Assembly: GCA_030848705.1 (NCBI GenBank)
Contig: CM061245.1
Location: forward strand, 65,250,006-65,314,005
DNA from: Heracleum sosnowskyi
Taxonomy: Eukaryota; Streptophyta; Magnoliopsida; Apiales; Apiaceae
Length of the DNA stretch: 64,000 bases
Direction of reading: 5' to 3'
The notes under the pieces are model-generated. The model was not told where the DNA came from. It worked only from the letters and a program-made list of their open reading frames with translations, and made no database searches. Shown piece after piece: positions 1 to 11,344 of the stretch. How positions within the stretch are numbered: position 1 is the stretch's first letter; each line of letters begins with the position of its first letter. The position numbers and the translations under genes were made by a program.

Positions 1-97
1 GTTGTGATGAATTGGGGGCTGAGATTGTAAGGGTTTCTTGGTGGTGGCTCGCTGAGCTCTTCGCTTCCAACCCCTTCCAATGTGCCTACGTACCCCG

Positions 98-105
98 TAT
101 TTATA
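98..105 (-). promoter_or_regulatory. TATA box, minus strand
   Basis: The minus strand reads TATAAATA between C/G-rich flanks. The downstream sequence toward base 1 has no long ORF within the window, as expected for an LTR leader. Activity is inferred only from the consensus match. Confidence 0.4.
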
Positions 106-485
106 GGGGATCAAGCCCAACGTAGTTCTTGGGGAGCAAGTAACCTATATGGGTTGGTTTCTGATTTCCGAGGCCCACTAGGATACCTGATCCATCTTCT
201 GGAATTGGTCTTCGACTCGCTTTAGGAATGTCCAACGATGAGGCCTAGTCACAAAGGCCCAAGGCTCAACTACAGTCTAGGGACTTCACGGATACGGCAT
301 CGACCCAACTTAGGAGCCGACACTAACCGCTACCAGCTGTCTCCCTGACCAAAGTAGTTGCAGGTATAGCCATGACTTACCCCAAATGCCAGACGCATCC
401 TTGTCCCCCGAATGAGAAGCACCCACCAGATTGCAGGACAAGTGATCCCAAGCGTTTGGGTGCAAAGTGCAGGATTACTCCAAAG

Positions 486-600
486 TTCCCCAATGAGGAC
501 GCGCCCATTGAGTACAGGAACAGAGCTCCCAAAGCACACACCAAGATTCACCCCACATCCCCAATGAGGACGCGCCCATTGAATACAGGAGGAGGTCTTC
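486..600. repeat. Direct repeat pair with GGACGCGCCC core
   Basis: Two copies of a block reading CCCCAATGAGGACGCGCCCA, followed by TTGA-TACAGGA, start near 490 and 561, about 72 bases apart, and differ by only a few bases. They lie in the repeat-rich block on the upstream side of the TATA box. Confidence 0.75.
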
Positions 601-602
601 AA

Positions 603-675
603 TCACCAGGCATACCCCTGGAGGCCTTCAACACAGAAATCATCACCAGGCAAACCCCTGGAGGCCTTCAACAAC
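603..675. repeat. Direct repeat pair, CATCACCAGGC...GGAGGCCTTCAAC
   Basis: Two near-identical copies of about 33 bases begin near 603 and 642. They share CATCACCAGGCA and CCCTGGAGGCCTTCAACA. Confidence 0.75.
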
Positions 676-778
676 GGACATCCCTCCCTTAGGGCTCATC
701 CTAAGGGAGAAGTCTTCAATATCTTGCCAGTATCAAGCCAATAGAGCCATCCTTCACCATCAAGTAGCTATTTCAAAC

Positions 779-1007
779 CAAGAGGACGCGCCCTCAAGGG
801 GTGGATGGCCTAAAGGGGCGCGCCCTTACCCCTATGAGGGCAAGCCCTAAGTCTTCCATATGTTAATCCCATGTTAGTCTAGTCGTTATTCTCTGTCAAG
901 TCATTCATTCATGTCAAGTTGTCAGTCCACACCAAGAGGACGCGTCCTCAAGGGTTGGACGACCAGAGGGCGCGCCCGCACCCCTATGAGGACAAGCCCC
1001 GAGCCTC
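779..1007. repeat. Direct repeat pair of about 75 bases, CpG-rich
   Basis: Copies at about 779-860 and 933-1007 share AAGAGGACGCG-CCTCAAGGG, then GG-CGCGCCC, then ACCCCTATGAGG-CAAGCCC. They have diverged by substitutions. Spacing is about 154 bases. The block is far richer in CpG than its AT-rich surroundings. Confidence 0.7.
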
Positions 1008-1150
1008 CGTTGTACTAGTTCAATCCCTAATTGCATCTTGGATATCCTCAATTGATTATTACTTGACCCGAATCTACCCTAAAAATTCAATAACGAATTT
1101 TGGCTATAACAGTATTTGCATTGTGATTGCGAACCCATATAATGTTTATT

Positions 1151-2455
1151 GAGTGTTAACTTTTTACGTACGCTGGCGTGGTTGTGTTGTTTGCTGTGTA
1201 AGACTTTGTTTTGTGTTCTGTGTCCATGCTCTATTACCACGTGTATTGGTTTTTCTGCTTAGGTGGTTAGGGAATATGTCACATCATCCTTGAAGATTAG
1301 TCATGGTTTGGGTAGATGCTTACTTTGAACATGTATTATTGGTATGGATTTTTTTCTAAAAGGTTGTACTTGCCTTATGAAAAATGAAAAAAATGAGAAC
1401 AGCTTCTAGAACCTAAAACACATAGCAAAATCCTATCTTTTAAGAATTTTTCTAGTCACTTTTAGGTTTGATATTTATTTTAAACATGTATTATTGATAC
1501 CGTCTTTTTCTAAAAATTATACTTTCCTTATAAAAATGAGAACAAGATTGTGTTATGTCTTTTGTTATAATAGATTCTATTCTAAAAATCTCATAAAAAA
1601 TTATATAAAAATTTAATTAGGTGTCCTTCTATAAATAGATAATATTAATTGAAAGTATAAAACAAATTGTTATTTATATATTTTTCAAAATACCAAATTC
1701 AAAAAAGTAAGATTAAAACATATTTCTCAAAATCGACTATTATCTAGAATAACATTTTGAAAAATTATTCAAATAAGTTTTAGGATTACATGAGATTCTC
1801 TTAAGTGTTTTATTAGAAATATATCAATTATTTAAAATAATATTCTTGTGTCATTTCTAATACGAGACAAGTTTATATTAAGTGTTTCACACAATTTCAA
1901 TATAAAATATTCTGTATTTTTTTATAATATTTGCTCAAGTATTGTTGTTGTATTATAAAATTATTATATTAGGTACCATTAATTTTGGAAAATATATTTT
2001 TCAAAGTTTTATATTACGTCGATATATTGTCCAAAAAAAATACAAAAGTTTGTGTTTTTTATTCAAAATTTTGTATATATGTTTTACATGGATTCTCTCA
2101 AGTATTTCATTAAAAATATAGATATTATTTAAAATAGCTGACTTGCGCAAACAATTTTTTTTTGCGCAAACAAATTTTTTTTACAACTTATATGAGATTC
2201 TCTTAAGTGTTTTATAAAAAAAATTAATCATTTAAAATAGTATTCATTCATCATCCTTACGACCAACCGAGATTTTCTTAAGTTTTTCACATAAATTTAA
2301 TAAATTTATATTTATCATATTTTTTTTATATTCGCTCAAGTGTTTGATATGTAATAAAATTATACTATATTTCATTAAATTTAAGAAAAATATGTTCATA
2401 ATTAGTTATAAAGTTTTATTCTCTACAAAATTTAATTATGTCAACTGTTAGGTCC
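1151..2455. repeat. AT-rich non-coding stretch with diverged tandem repeat
   Basis: No ORF of note. A block beginning GAGATTCTCTTAAGTGTTTT occurs near 1792 and again near 2194. The two copies stay alignable over roughly 230 bases, sharing an AATTATTTAAAATA-type segment, a TTAAGT-TTTCACA segment and a TATT-GCTCAAGT segment. A partial third copy begins near 2091. The period is about 400 bases. The family is not recognised. Confidence 0.6.
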
Positions 2456-3819
2456 TGATAAGTTTGTATAAGGGGGTTGAATACAAATTATACAATTTTA
2501 TCGAATTTGTCCGTTTTAGAATAAAACAATTTAAGAACAAATTAAGGCGGAATTAAATGAAACAAAATTCAAGTTAAATATAACTTATATTAAACTTGAA
2601 AGGTGTTACAAATTTGGTATTGATTAGAAGATTGAATCTCAAACTAATTAAAACAAAATCTAGAATAAATTCGACATGAATTTATCTATTTTTGTAATAA
2701 AAAGATATAACAATAAATGATAATTTGAGATACGTTCTAGGGATAAAAATCCGCTAGATAGTTAAAGCAGTACAAGTGAATGAATTCTAGTGGTTTAGAT
2801 TTAACACTATGATTTCTAGAAATGATTCATAGAAGAATTCTTGGGTTGTTCTTGACAGAAAGTTCTTGATAGATATTATGTTGATACTTAAGTTTATGTC
2901 TTAATCTCTTTTCTTTAAACTAATCCACTTGATCAATAATCTGCACGTGCATTGTTTTTCTTTCCACTTGGAATGACTATCGAAATAGTCATGAATGACT
3001 ACTAAAAATAGCCTGGAATGACTATGGAAAGTACTGGAATGACTATCAGAATTTACATGAATTAAATTAGAATAAACAGAAATGTACTGGGATGACTATC
3101 CCTTGATAGTCATTCCAGTTCATTTTTAATTCAAAATGACTTGGAATGACTATCAGGATGACTATCCATGATAGTCATTCTAGTTCATTTTATTTAAGTA
3201 ATTCTAATTTAATTCTAATTCTATTTTAAATTAATTCTAATAATTAATTTATTTCATAAATGAATTCATAAAAATTAATTACTTAATTTATTTGTTAAAT
3301 TAATTCTGAAGAATTAATTTAATAACTAAATTAATAACTAATTTAAAAGAGAACTTAAATTCTTACAAGATAGCATAACCAATCCTTGAACCATTATAAC
3401 TTGATGAAGTATATTCACTATCTGAAGTTGACACTTGATGTACTGTCTGGTTCATAAATGACTAACTCCAATGTCTGTTCTTCACCTTGACTTTAAGCTG
3501 TGGTCCATTAGTTGCTTTTAACTTTTGTTTAACCTTTATAACCTATACATTTGCTGTCACACATCTGAAATCTCTGTCACTTTAATAAATCCACTTCCTT
3601 GAATACTTCACTGAGGCTTGATCAAATAATTGAACTTCTTTCAATGTAGTATTTCTTCAAGTCTGTAGGATGACTTTAATCTGTATTCTTTTGACTGATA
3701 TGATCTTCTGAGATTCTTGTGAGGCTGTGACAATTGAATTATTACTTACTAATTACAAACTTGTTTAAGTTGAGTTGTATCCTCGATGTTAACAAATAGG
3801 TCTAAACATATGTCTTTCA
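2456..3819 (-). repeat. 3' LTR of element E
   Basis: This LTR has TG...CA ends and is followed on the right by the polypurine-tract complement, which fixes it as the 3' LTR of a minus-strand element. It holds at least eight copies, in both orientations, of a GGAATGACTATC-like word between about 2962 and 3185. After these comes an AATTAATT-rich region (about 3200-3345). It aligns with 12541-13697 at high identity by eye. Confidence 0.85.
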
Positions 3820-3828
3820 ATCTCCCCC
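3820..3828 (-). promoter_or_regulatory. Polypurine tract of element E
   Basis: Plus strand ATCTCCCCC reads GGGGGAGAT on the element's sense strand, directly upstream of the 3' LTR. The same nine bases flank the 3' LTRs of A, B, C and F. Confidence 0.85.
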
Positions 3829-4080
3829 TATTTGTTTGTTAGAGAATAACAAGCAAATACCTAGAGGATAACTCAACTAAATAAATAAGTAAAAATAAGA
3901 CTTTAAAAGCTAAGTAAATAATAAGACAAAGTTCTGGATTTCATTAAACATTTTCCAGATTCAAACATTAAAGATAAATACAAGGTATATGTTCCTCTAG
4001 ACTGAACATGTGTATACATTGATCCTATCTTGATTTACCTAAGCTCTATACATATAACATTTACAAAACAAAGCTAGTGA

Positions 4081-4177
4081 TCACAATTTTTGATCACTCA
4101 TTTCACCTTCCTCCATAGCATCTAGCAAGTCTTTGTCTAGGACTCGATCACTTTCAGTTGTGAGATTTGTTGGTCTG
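4081..4177 (-). pseudogene. C-terminal fragment of an ORF3-like gene of element E
   Basis: Read on the minus strand from the Gypsy G junction, the frame stays open for about 31 codons, is rich in Asp and Glu, and ends at TGA (4081-4083). It lies at the same place, just inside the 3' LTR, as the end of ORF3 in Sireviruses A, B and C. The upstream part is cut off by the G insertion. Homology to ORF3 rests on position and acidic composition, not on a clear alignment. Confidence 0.4.
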
Positions 4178-7100
4178 TGTAACACCCCCAGATCCTGGGT
4201 CAGGAATCTAGGTTGTCACGCCATCATCCAATCATATAATACCTGCATTACCTAAATGATCCAACAAAACAACACCAAAGACCCCAATATCTTACACACA
4301 AGTTATAGCCTTAGAAACGTTACACAGTAACATTAGTTATTACAAATCAAATGTACTAACCAGGATCTCACACTATTAATCACAACTTCTACATGAAGTT
4401 ACATTAATAGTTAACATAGCTGAAACCTATTCAACCTACTTCTGTAGTATCCATCTTGAATCGAACTATCTCAAGGGTGAATCTTCCACTTCCTTTCTCT
4501 CAGGATACAGAGCAAACCGACTACATTCTCCTTGTAGTGAAATATAATTTTTAACAAAGCAAGAATGAGCGAAAGAATGCTCAGCAAGTTAAGTAGTTAC
4601 CAATATAAAGTTTGTCCAACAATATAATAGTAGTACAAAGATCTTTCCAATATAAAGTATTCATACTTAATATGAAGTTTAAAATACCACCATATGAACG
4701 ACTTTAGTTCATAGTTTTGAAAGACATTATCCGTGGCTTAGCACGGTCTTTAGAAATCACAAGCACACAGTTCTAGATACTGCAAGATGAACAACACTAG
4801 TTCACAAATTTTAAAATATCGTTTGTCTTTCGTCAAACATTTCTTATAGTTCAAGATACTGTAACAGAGAATAAACCTTTCAACCACTGGCAACATTATC
4901 GGTAACTCAGCACCTAGGTTTTCGTTACAATGTTGCAGTACAATTCCAATTGGAAGAAGGGGACATTCTGGAACACCACGATACATGGTGATCAGCCGTT
5001 GTACCGAAACATAACTTCTCTACTAGTAGAATGACGATTTCCGATTTGGTTATCACCCTGACCGCATTCGGGCCTATTGTGCTATAAGGTCACTACCTCG
5101 ACACCTGTTTCATTGCCGGATAAGCCTTTGCACACAAGGTCACTACCTCAGCACCTGTTTCATTACCAGATAAGCCTTGCACACAAGGTCACTACCTCGG
5201 CACCTGTTTCATTGACGGATAAGCCTTGATAATTATGGTCATTACTCCGGCACCTGTTTCATTGCCGTGTAAGCCTTTCACACTACCCGACACCTGTTTC
5301 ATTGCCGGGTAAGGAAACCGTTCCAGTCCCATGATGAATCCTATCCTTTTATCTGGAACCGATTTTAATCGTCGTTCCCCGAGCGTTATTAGCTCGTTGA
5401 TAGGTTTAAGCTCACTACCATACTTACTTCCGGAAGTGTTGAGGAAGTAATAATAATATGTGAGTTGACTCTTTCCAACTGATGAAAGATGTATTATGAT
5501 TTAAAATCACGACCTGGGAGTTAAGCGGAATTTTCTGGAATTAACGAGATTGAAATTCTTTTAATTGGGACAGAGTAGAATTCCCAAGATATGAACATTA
5601 TCGGAAAATGGAGAGGTAAAATCAATTGCTCGACTTCTTAAACTGGATTCCCAATTTTTGAAAAGTGGAGAAATATTTATTCGTATTTAAATATTTTAAT
5701 AAACTCGGAAATAAAATTTGGGAACCCCTACCATAATCAGATAATTTTTCCGAAGGTCAGAAAATATTTTAAATGATTAAATAAGTCCTTAAATAATTGT
5801 TAAATAAGATTTTATGATTTTTAAATCATTTTGGAACATTTAATAAATATTAAAATAATATTTATTAAATAAATAAGCAACTTGGAATTTTTAATAAATA
5901 TTTAAATAATATTTTTTAAATAATAAACAATTAAATAAATCCTTTTTAAATGAATATTCAAAATAATATTCGTTTAATTAAATAAATATCCAATAATATT
6001 TAAAATATCCAAATTATATTTATTGAAATATTTTAAATCAGTATTTGAAAATAATCTGTCTCCGACAATCTCCGGGTTTTTATGACAGTGTTTATAAAAT
6101 ATCATTGACTCCCGGTCCGATTTGAAATACGAAAATATACTCTACACCTAGAGCCTTGTATACACCGACTTATATCTATATCACTATATAGCATATAAAC
6201 CAAACATTCAACATTTGAAAACTTGTACGGTAATCAAAATGGTTCATGCATTTATAGCAGTTATATCACAACAATAACAGTTTACAAAAATAGCCGAATA
6301 CTTAAGCTTCGGGTTTGAAAACTTGCACGATACTTGGAACAAAGAATATATATAGATATATTTTTGAATAAACAAGTATTAAATATTTGAAAATATTTCC
6401 ACTCTGAACAATAGAGTAAGGATTAGTAAACTTGCCTGATGTCCACCAAGCTGTAACTGGATGTGGGTGTTTCTCTTCTAGTCGTGGAACCTTTACCAAG
6501 ACAATACATAATCTTAATTAGTCACTTGATTTACAGTTCACTTATTCTAAGTAAACTCTACTTTACCCGACTTTCACTCTCTCGGGTCCACTTAACTTAC
6601 GATCTTCTTTATTGTTTATTACTAATCCTTTCTAGTCTCGTTCTTTACACCAATATATTCTCTTGATAATCCTTAACAACTTTCGAGTTTTAGTCGACTC
6701 GATATTATCCATTTTACTTAGCCAAAACGAATGGCAAGGTAGTACCTCTAGAGTTGACTTTCCATAGAATCACTATTCCGCAACTCACACTCTAACACTT
6801 TTAATAAATCGAAAAATTGATAATTAATTACGAAACCACTTCAAGGAGCTTCTTGAGTGTTTTTAATATTTATCAAAAATATTTCAATTTGGGAAACATG
6901 AGTTTAAATAGGTGAAGTGCATTTTAAAAGTCGAGTCAACTACAGACTTTTACTATTCGCATTTGTTCCACTAAAATGCTCATAACTCATCAACCGTTAA
7001 CTCTATTGACATACCGTTTTTGCGTGCACGATCTAGAAAAGGTCTAGAATGTAATCCATGAAAAGTTTGGTTCTGGACAGGGGACCAATTTTCCCGAATT

Positions 7101-8724
7101 AACAGAACAGGGCAGTAGAAATGTAGTGTATAGCGTCATCGCGCAACTTTGGTTCAAACTTTTTTGTAAAATCGAAAATTTAACCTTTTTGCATAATTCT
7201 TTTTGGGTTGTCATATCTACTGTTCGTAATACTTATCCTCAAGTTTTCATAATTTTTTCTAACAGTTAAGAGGTCCGAATTCAGTTAACAATTTGGTGTG
7301 TTGTAGCAGTTTTGTGTTTAGAACCACTTTCACTAAAACAAGTATAACTTTCAAACCACAAATCTCCTCAACATGAGTTTTATATGCATACACCCTACAA
7401 AACAAGATCTTGACATATATGACCAGTGGTGTTTGAAAATACAAATCGTTTTGGTCCGAAAACGTGTTACAAGGCAGCTCTAGTTCTAATGGTCACTATA
7501 ATGTTCATTCATGCCATAACTTTCAAGTTTAACCTTGTTAAGTTCATTTAACAATCACTAAACCACCAAGACTCTCATCCTTACTAAATCTCAGTTCTTA
7601 AACTTCATAAAAATACCACCAACATCAATCCAAAAAAATCAACCATCAAGATTTAAGTATTTATACTCTAAACTCCTTAGACAACATGTTCTTGAACATA
7701 TCTTGAAACTTAACTCAAAACTCAATATAAATAAAAGGATGGATGAGTTTTATACCTTTCTTGAATCTTTATAAACATTAACAAGAGCTTTTAAGCCTTA
7801 AGGGATCCTTGTTCTATGATTATTATCCTCAAACTCACGAAAGAAATCAAGAACACAATTTAGTATTTTCGGAGTTACTATTCCTGTCTCAACTTTGATC
7901 CAAGATTTGACCATGTTATACTACTTGGATTGCCATGAAATTTTGAACGTACCTTGGGTATGGATTTAAGAGGCTATGGTCCAATTTTGACGATTTTAGC
8001 ATGAGTAGAAATCGAGGTCTGATGTTTTCCTCCTCCCTTGGTCATGCTGGGCAGAATGCTGAAGAATGAGATGGGGAGAGTTTTTCTCTTGCTTTCTTGC
8101 TTTTTAAAAGTGTTGGCTGAATTGTGTGTGATACAATAATGTATCAAGATGTCTTTCCATAACCCTAGTAGCTAGCTTGGTACTACTAGTCATGTTTTAT
8201 CCCTAATTTAGGGAAAGTTATTTCCAAGCACTATTCAAGGTTGGTTACTTTCTTGAACTTGTAGTTAGTTTCTAACTAGATGCTTTGCATGAACTTTTTG
8301 CATGGCTTGCATGTATTAATACTTAGCTTACTTATCATCCAATGCTTGTCAGTTAATCTTTTATGCAAGTTCGATAATTTTTCTATAAACGCATTTTGTT
8401 GCGTAGAGATTTCTAATGTCGTCCTGAAATACTTAAACTTGTTGGTTCCATTTTAAATCCACTACAATTCCTTGTCATGGGGTTTATATCATCTCAAGAC
8501 TCCAAATATATCTTCATCCCATGATTTTCTAATTCTTTAATAAAAGTGCAAATCTTTGTATTCTGACGACTTTTACATTCTCTCATTTAATCCATGCAAT
8601 AATACTTCATCGTCGAATTCCTAAAATTCCATCACTTATATAACGTGGGCTCAAAATTTTCCATAAATCCTCAAAGTCACTATTCATAAGGTTTTAAAAT
8701 ATTTCAAAAACCAGGGTTCTTACA
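4178..8724 (-). repeat. 3' LTR of Gypsy G (about 4.5 kb)
   Basis: On the sense (minus) strand it starts TGTAAGAACCCTGG at 8724 and ends GGGGGTGTTACA at 4178. The polypurine-rich AAGGAGAGGAGAC lies just before its start, as AAGGAGGGTAGAT does before the 3' LTR of Gypsy D. A GCTGAGCATT...CTCATT...TTGCTTT block near 4560-4600 matches the equivalent place in the D LTR. There is no coding potential. It contains the tandem array at 5088-5318. Confidence 0.85.
5088..5318. repeat. Five tandem copies of a roughly 50-base unit in the Gypsy G LTR
   Basis: Units beginning GGTCACTACCTCG... and containing CACCTGTTTCATTGCCGG then TAAGCC start near 5088, 5138, 5187 and 5237. A fifth partial copy starts near 5281. 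They differ by scattered substitutions. The Gypsy D LTR has no such array. Confidence 0.85.
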
Positions 8725-8741
8725 GTCTCCTCTCCTTAAAA
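8725..8741 (-). promoter_or_regulatory. Polypurine tract of Gypsy G
   Basis: The sense strand reads CTTTTAAGGAGAGGAGAC directly before the LTR start. It corresponds to CTTTTAAGGAGGGTAGAT before the 3' LTR of Gypsy D. Confidence 0.75.
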
Positions 8742-8769
8742 GGATTTCGTCCCGGAATCTAAAGAAATA

Positions 8770-11010
8770 GCTGAGGTATCTTTCGAGATCACAATCTCTA
8801 GTTCCCAGGTTGACCCTCCAACCCTCTAGTTCTCTCACAGCACTCTTACTAGTGCTACATTTTGTTCTTTCAACGCGTTCTCTTTCTGGTCCATGATCTC
8901 TACCAGTTGTTCAATGTAAGGCAATTACGACCGCATTACTATACGTTCATATTCTATCGCATTCCCAACATCCGTGTTGAATCTTCATATCAAAGACACG
9001 TAAAATACATTATGGACACGTTCGAATTACTGTCATCTTCTTTGTTCGTTGAACTCGCGCGGTTCCCGATATCCTTCTCTTTGTGATAAGATCCGTAGGT
9101 CGGCATCCCTATGTCCGTATGGTAACTACCTTTTGATGAGAGTTCTATCGGCGATAAGTAGTCGCTTCAACTGCTCCATGGATTTCGACACACAGACGCG
9201 TAATATAACTTTAATTGTCTAGGCATTCGCTTCCTCGATTCGCTGGCCTACGGGCCGTATTTAGTGCTCGTGCTTGATCTCATCATCAACATTATTGAAA
9301 ACTCTTCCAGCATCTGGGATTCAATCTTGGGTCTCTATATGACATAATCGTTATGGGAACTCCACGTGCATCACTATATCGTTCGTACACGCCTTAATAA
9401 CTTTATGATTGGAGATCTCTCGTTGATAAGTCGACTTGGTTAGTTTATCGATTATAACCCCAAATAATCGTTTGGTAATCCTACCACGAACTTCACTGTC
9501 ATAACTCATATTCCCATTTAGGAATCTCTACGATTGTAGTAGCCTACTAGGTTTCTGCGGTTCTACTTCCATTTTTCGCGTGTCAAACATTTACTTAATA
9601 ACTACCAATATAACTCTTCACACTCGGTCCCCAATAATAATTCCTTAATTTCTATTCATTATTGTACCCTTGGGAGAATACGATTTCTATAATATGGGCT
9701 CCTTTCAGGATCTCATCTTTAAATTCTGAAATGTTTGGGATCCGCACTCTGTGAGCATATTCTCACATTGCTCTCTCATCTCTCATATTCCTTTATGCTT
9801 CCTTGTCCTTAAATCATTTTCCCCTTCCAATATTCGTCCCTTAATGTAATTTATCATTTCAGTCAATTCTGGATGAATCCTAATTCCAATTAATTCCTCT
9901 AGTTCTTTTCTTGAAAATAATCACTTGAAGCTCTATCTTATATTAGTTGTTCGAAAAACTTAGTATCTTTAATCTCTCATTACTACTTATCATGTCAGCC
10001 ACCATATTGGCCTTTCCTGCGTGATAATGAATCTCACAATTATGATTCTAGATCAGTTCCAACCATGTTCTCTGCCTCATATTTAGCTTCCTCCGTTTGA
10101 GGATATACCTAAGGCTCTTGTGGTCTGAAAAAAAAATTCCACTTTTCTCCATAAATTAAGTCTCTAAATTTTTCCTTACGAACTCCTATCGCGGCTAACT
10201 CCAAGTCATGTGTAGGATATCCTACCTCATACTTCCTAAGTTCCTTTAACGCACCACTATACTTCATAAAGTCAATATGTATTGCTAAAAACAGGACTTA
10301 CTACTTATGCTTCAATCCCTTAAACTCTATTCATTAAGTCCATGAGGGCTCCTAGCATAATTGTTAATCCAATTACATCACCAAAGCTCGTAATGTCTAT
10401 ATCGGGTGTGAAATGCCATCCTTGGCGCATCATCGAGGGTTGATCTTAAGTTGGTGATACTCTATCCTCAAATAGGTTCAGTCTCATGCTACCATCCTCC
10501 TTTTAAGAAACAAGACTGGTGTACTTCTAGGCGAAACAATGGGTCTCATTCCCTGCAATCGAGCAGCTAATTCTTTTCATTCAACAGGTGTAGATGGATA
10601 CGGGTCTTAAATACCGATGCAATCCCCCTAACACTAAGTCAATGGTAAGTCTCATACCTCGATCATGTGGTAGTTCCTGGAGATCATAAAAATACGTCCA
10701 CAAATTTATTTAATACTGGGATATCCTTTTTACTTGGTATCTCTCTATTTGAATCGGTTCATATGTGCAAAACAAGGTTCGTATCCTTGCCGCGACATTC
10801 TCTTTGCTTGTACGACCACAGTAAAATCGTAGTCCGCTTCCATCCTTAAAGGGTAACTCTCTTTTACTGGTAACCCAAATTTTCATTCTTACCCCTTCAA
10901 TCAATTTGCTCCTCGTCTTTGATCAATCAATTCATTTCCTAGATTTACATTGAATTCTCTCACTTGAAAGGAAATCAAATCTACATCTAGCTTATGCCCT
11001 CAACTTTCAT
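8770..11010 (-). pseudogene. Broken Gypsy pol of element G (chromodomain to protease)
   Basis: Reverse translation in mixed frames recovers pieces of a chromovirus pol: chromodomain (LVRVL... TWELE, about 8770-8870), the integrase C-terminal VFHV-like block (about 8900-9010), an integrase core RDPR block (about 9290-9370), RNase H words (THDLELAAI, DHKSL/RPQEP, HAGKANMVAD; about 9990-10240), RT (SPRSTPVLF, YHQLKI; about 10290-10560), the pre-RT segment (about 10590-10690) and the protease C-terminus (about 10870-11010). Stops and frameshifts are frequent. The segment that should hold the RT [FY]xDD active site up to early RNase H is missing, so a deletion of several hundred bases lies near 10240-10290. 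It cannot encode an active protein. Confidence 0.75.
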
Positions 11011-11344
11011 TTCACGGTTTACCAAAATAACTTCACAATTTACTTCCTCTATTTTTATAAGGTTTCACAGAATTCTCATATATGTGACTTCCATTTCTAT
11101 CATCGTCGCTCCATGAACTGTTGTAACATTATCAGTCCTTTTGAATATTCCTCCGTTCTAATCCTCAACAACGGAACAAAATTTTCGAAGCTTCCGGTTC
11201 ATAATTTATCGTATTTATCGGCTTTCATTTTAAAGATTCAATACTGTTTCTCCTCCCAATGCCGAGGAAAATACTTACATGGTACTAGAAATTTTTCGAG
11301 CAACAGAAAGTTCATAGAACGAACTTCAGAAGAATTCATGTGAG

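Larger units (their letters stand above)
1..1150 (-). repeat. GC-rich repeat block, probable U3/R part of an old LTR
   Basis: No convincing protein is encoded here. On the minus strand a TATAAATA box (98-105) sits in a GC-rich context and is followed by a short leader toward position 1. To the right lie several pairs of diverged direct repeats, many containing GGACGCGCCC or GGGCGCGCCC words. A TATA box preceded by an upstream repeat array is what an LTR U3 looks like in a minus-strand element. Neither LTR end nor any coding part is visible, so the family is not assigned. Confidence 0.45.
2456..4177 (-). mobile_element. Element E: 3' end of a Copia-type LTR retrotransposon
   Basis: This is a minus-strand fragment made of a complete 3' LTR (2456-3819), a polypurine-tract complement (ATCTCCCCC) and about 350 bases of internal sequence ending at the insertion of Gypsy G. 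The LTR starts TGTTAGGTCCTGATAAG, has an early short G run before TTGAATACAA, and ends in CA, as do the Sirevirus LTRs elsewhere in the window. A second copy of the same family is F at 12541-13888. Confidence 0.8.
4178..11340 (-). mobile_element. Element G: decayed Tekay/Del-like Gypsy chromovirus
   Basis: A minus-strand Gypsy element inserted into element E. Its 3' LTR is complete (4178-8724). The internal region holds, in the order expected for a reverse-oriented pol, remnants of chromodomain, integrase, RNase H, RT and protease, all with stops and frameshifts. The 5' part and 5' LTR are not visible, so it is truncated on the right. The LTR end (GGGGGTGTTACA on the sense strand) and the pol motifs resemble Gypsy D, which marks it as an older relative. 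The right limit near 11340 is only where homology stops being recognisable. Confidence 0.8.

Noticed and set aside
330..1152. Short open frames on both strands in the GC-rich block
   Set aside because: They run through the direct repeats, have no recognisable domain and no plausible start context. GC-rich sequence gives long frames by chance.
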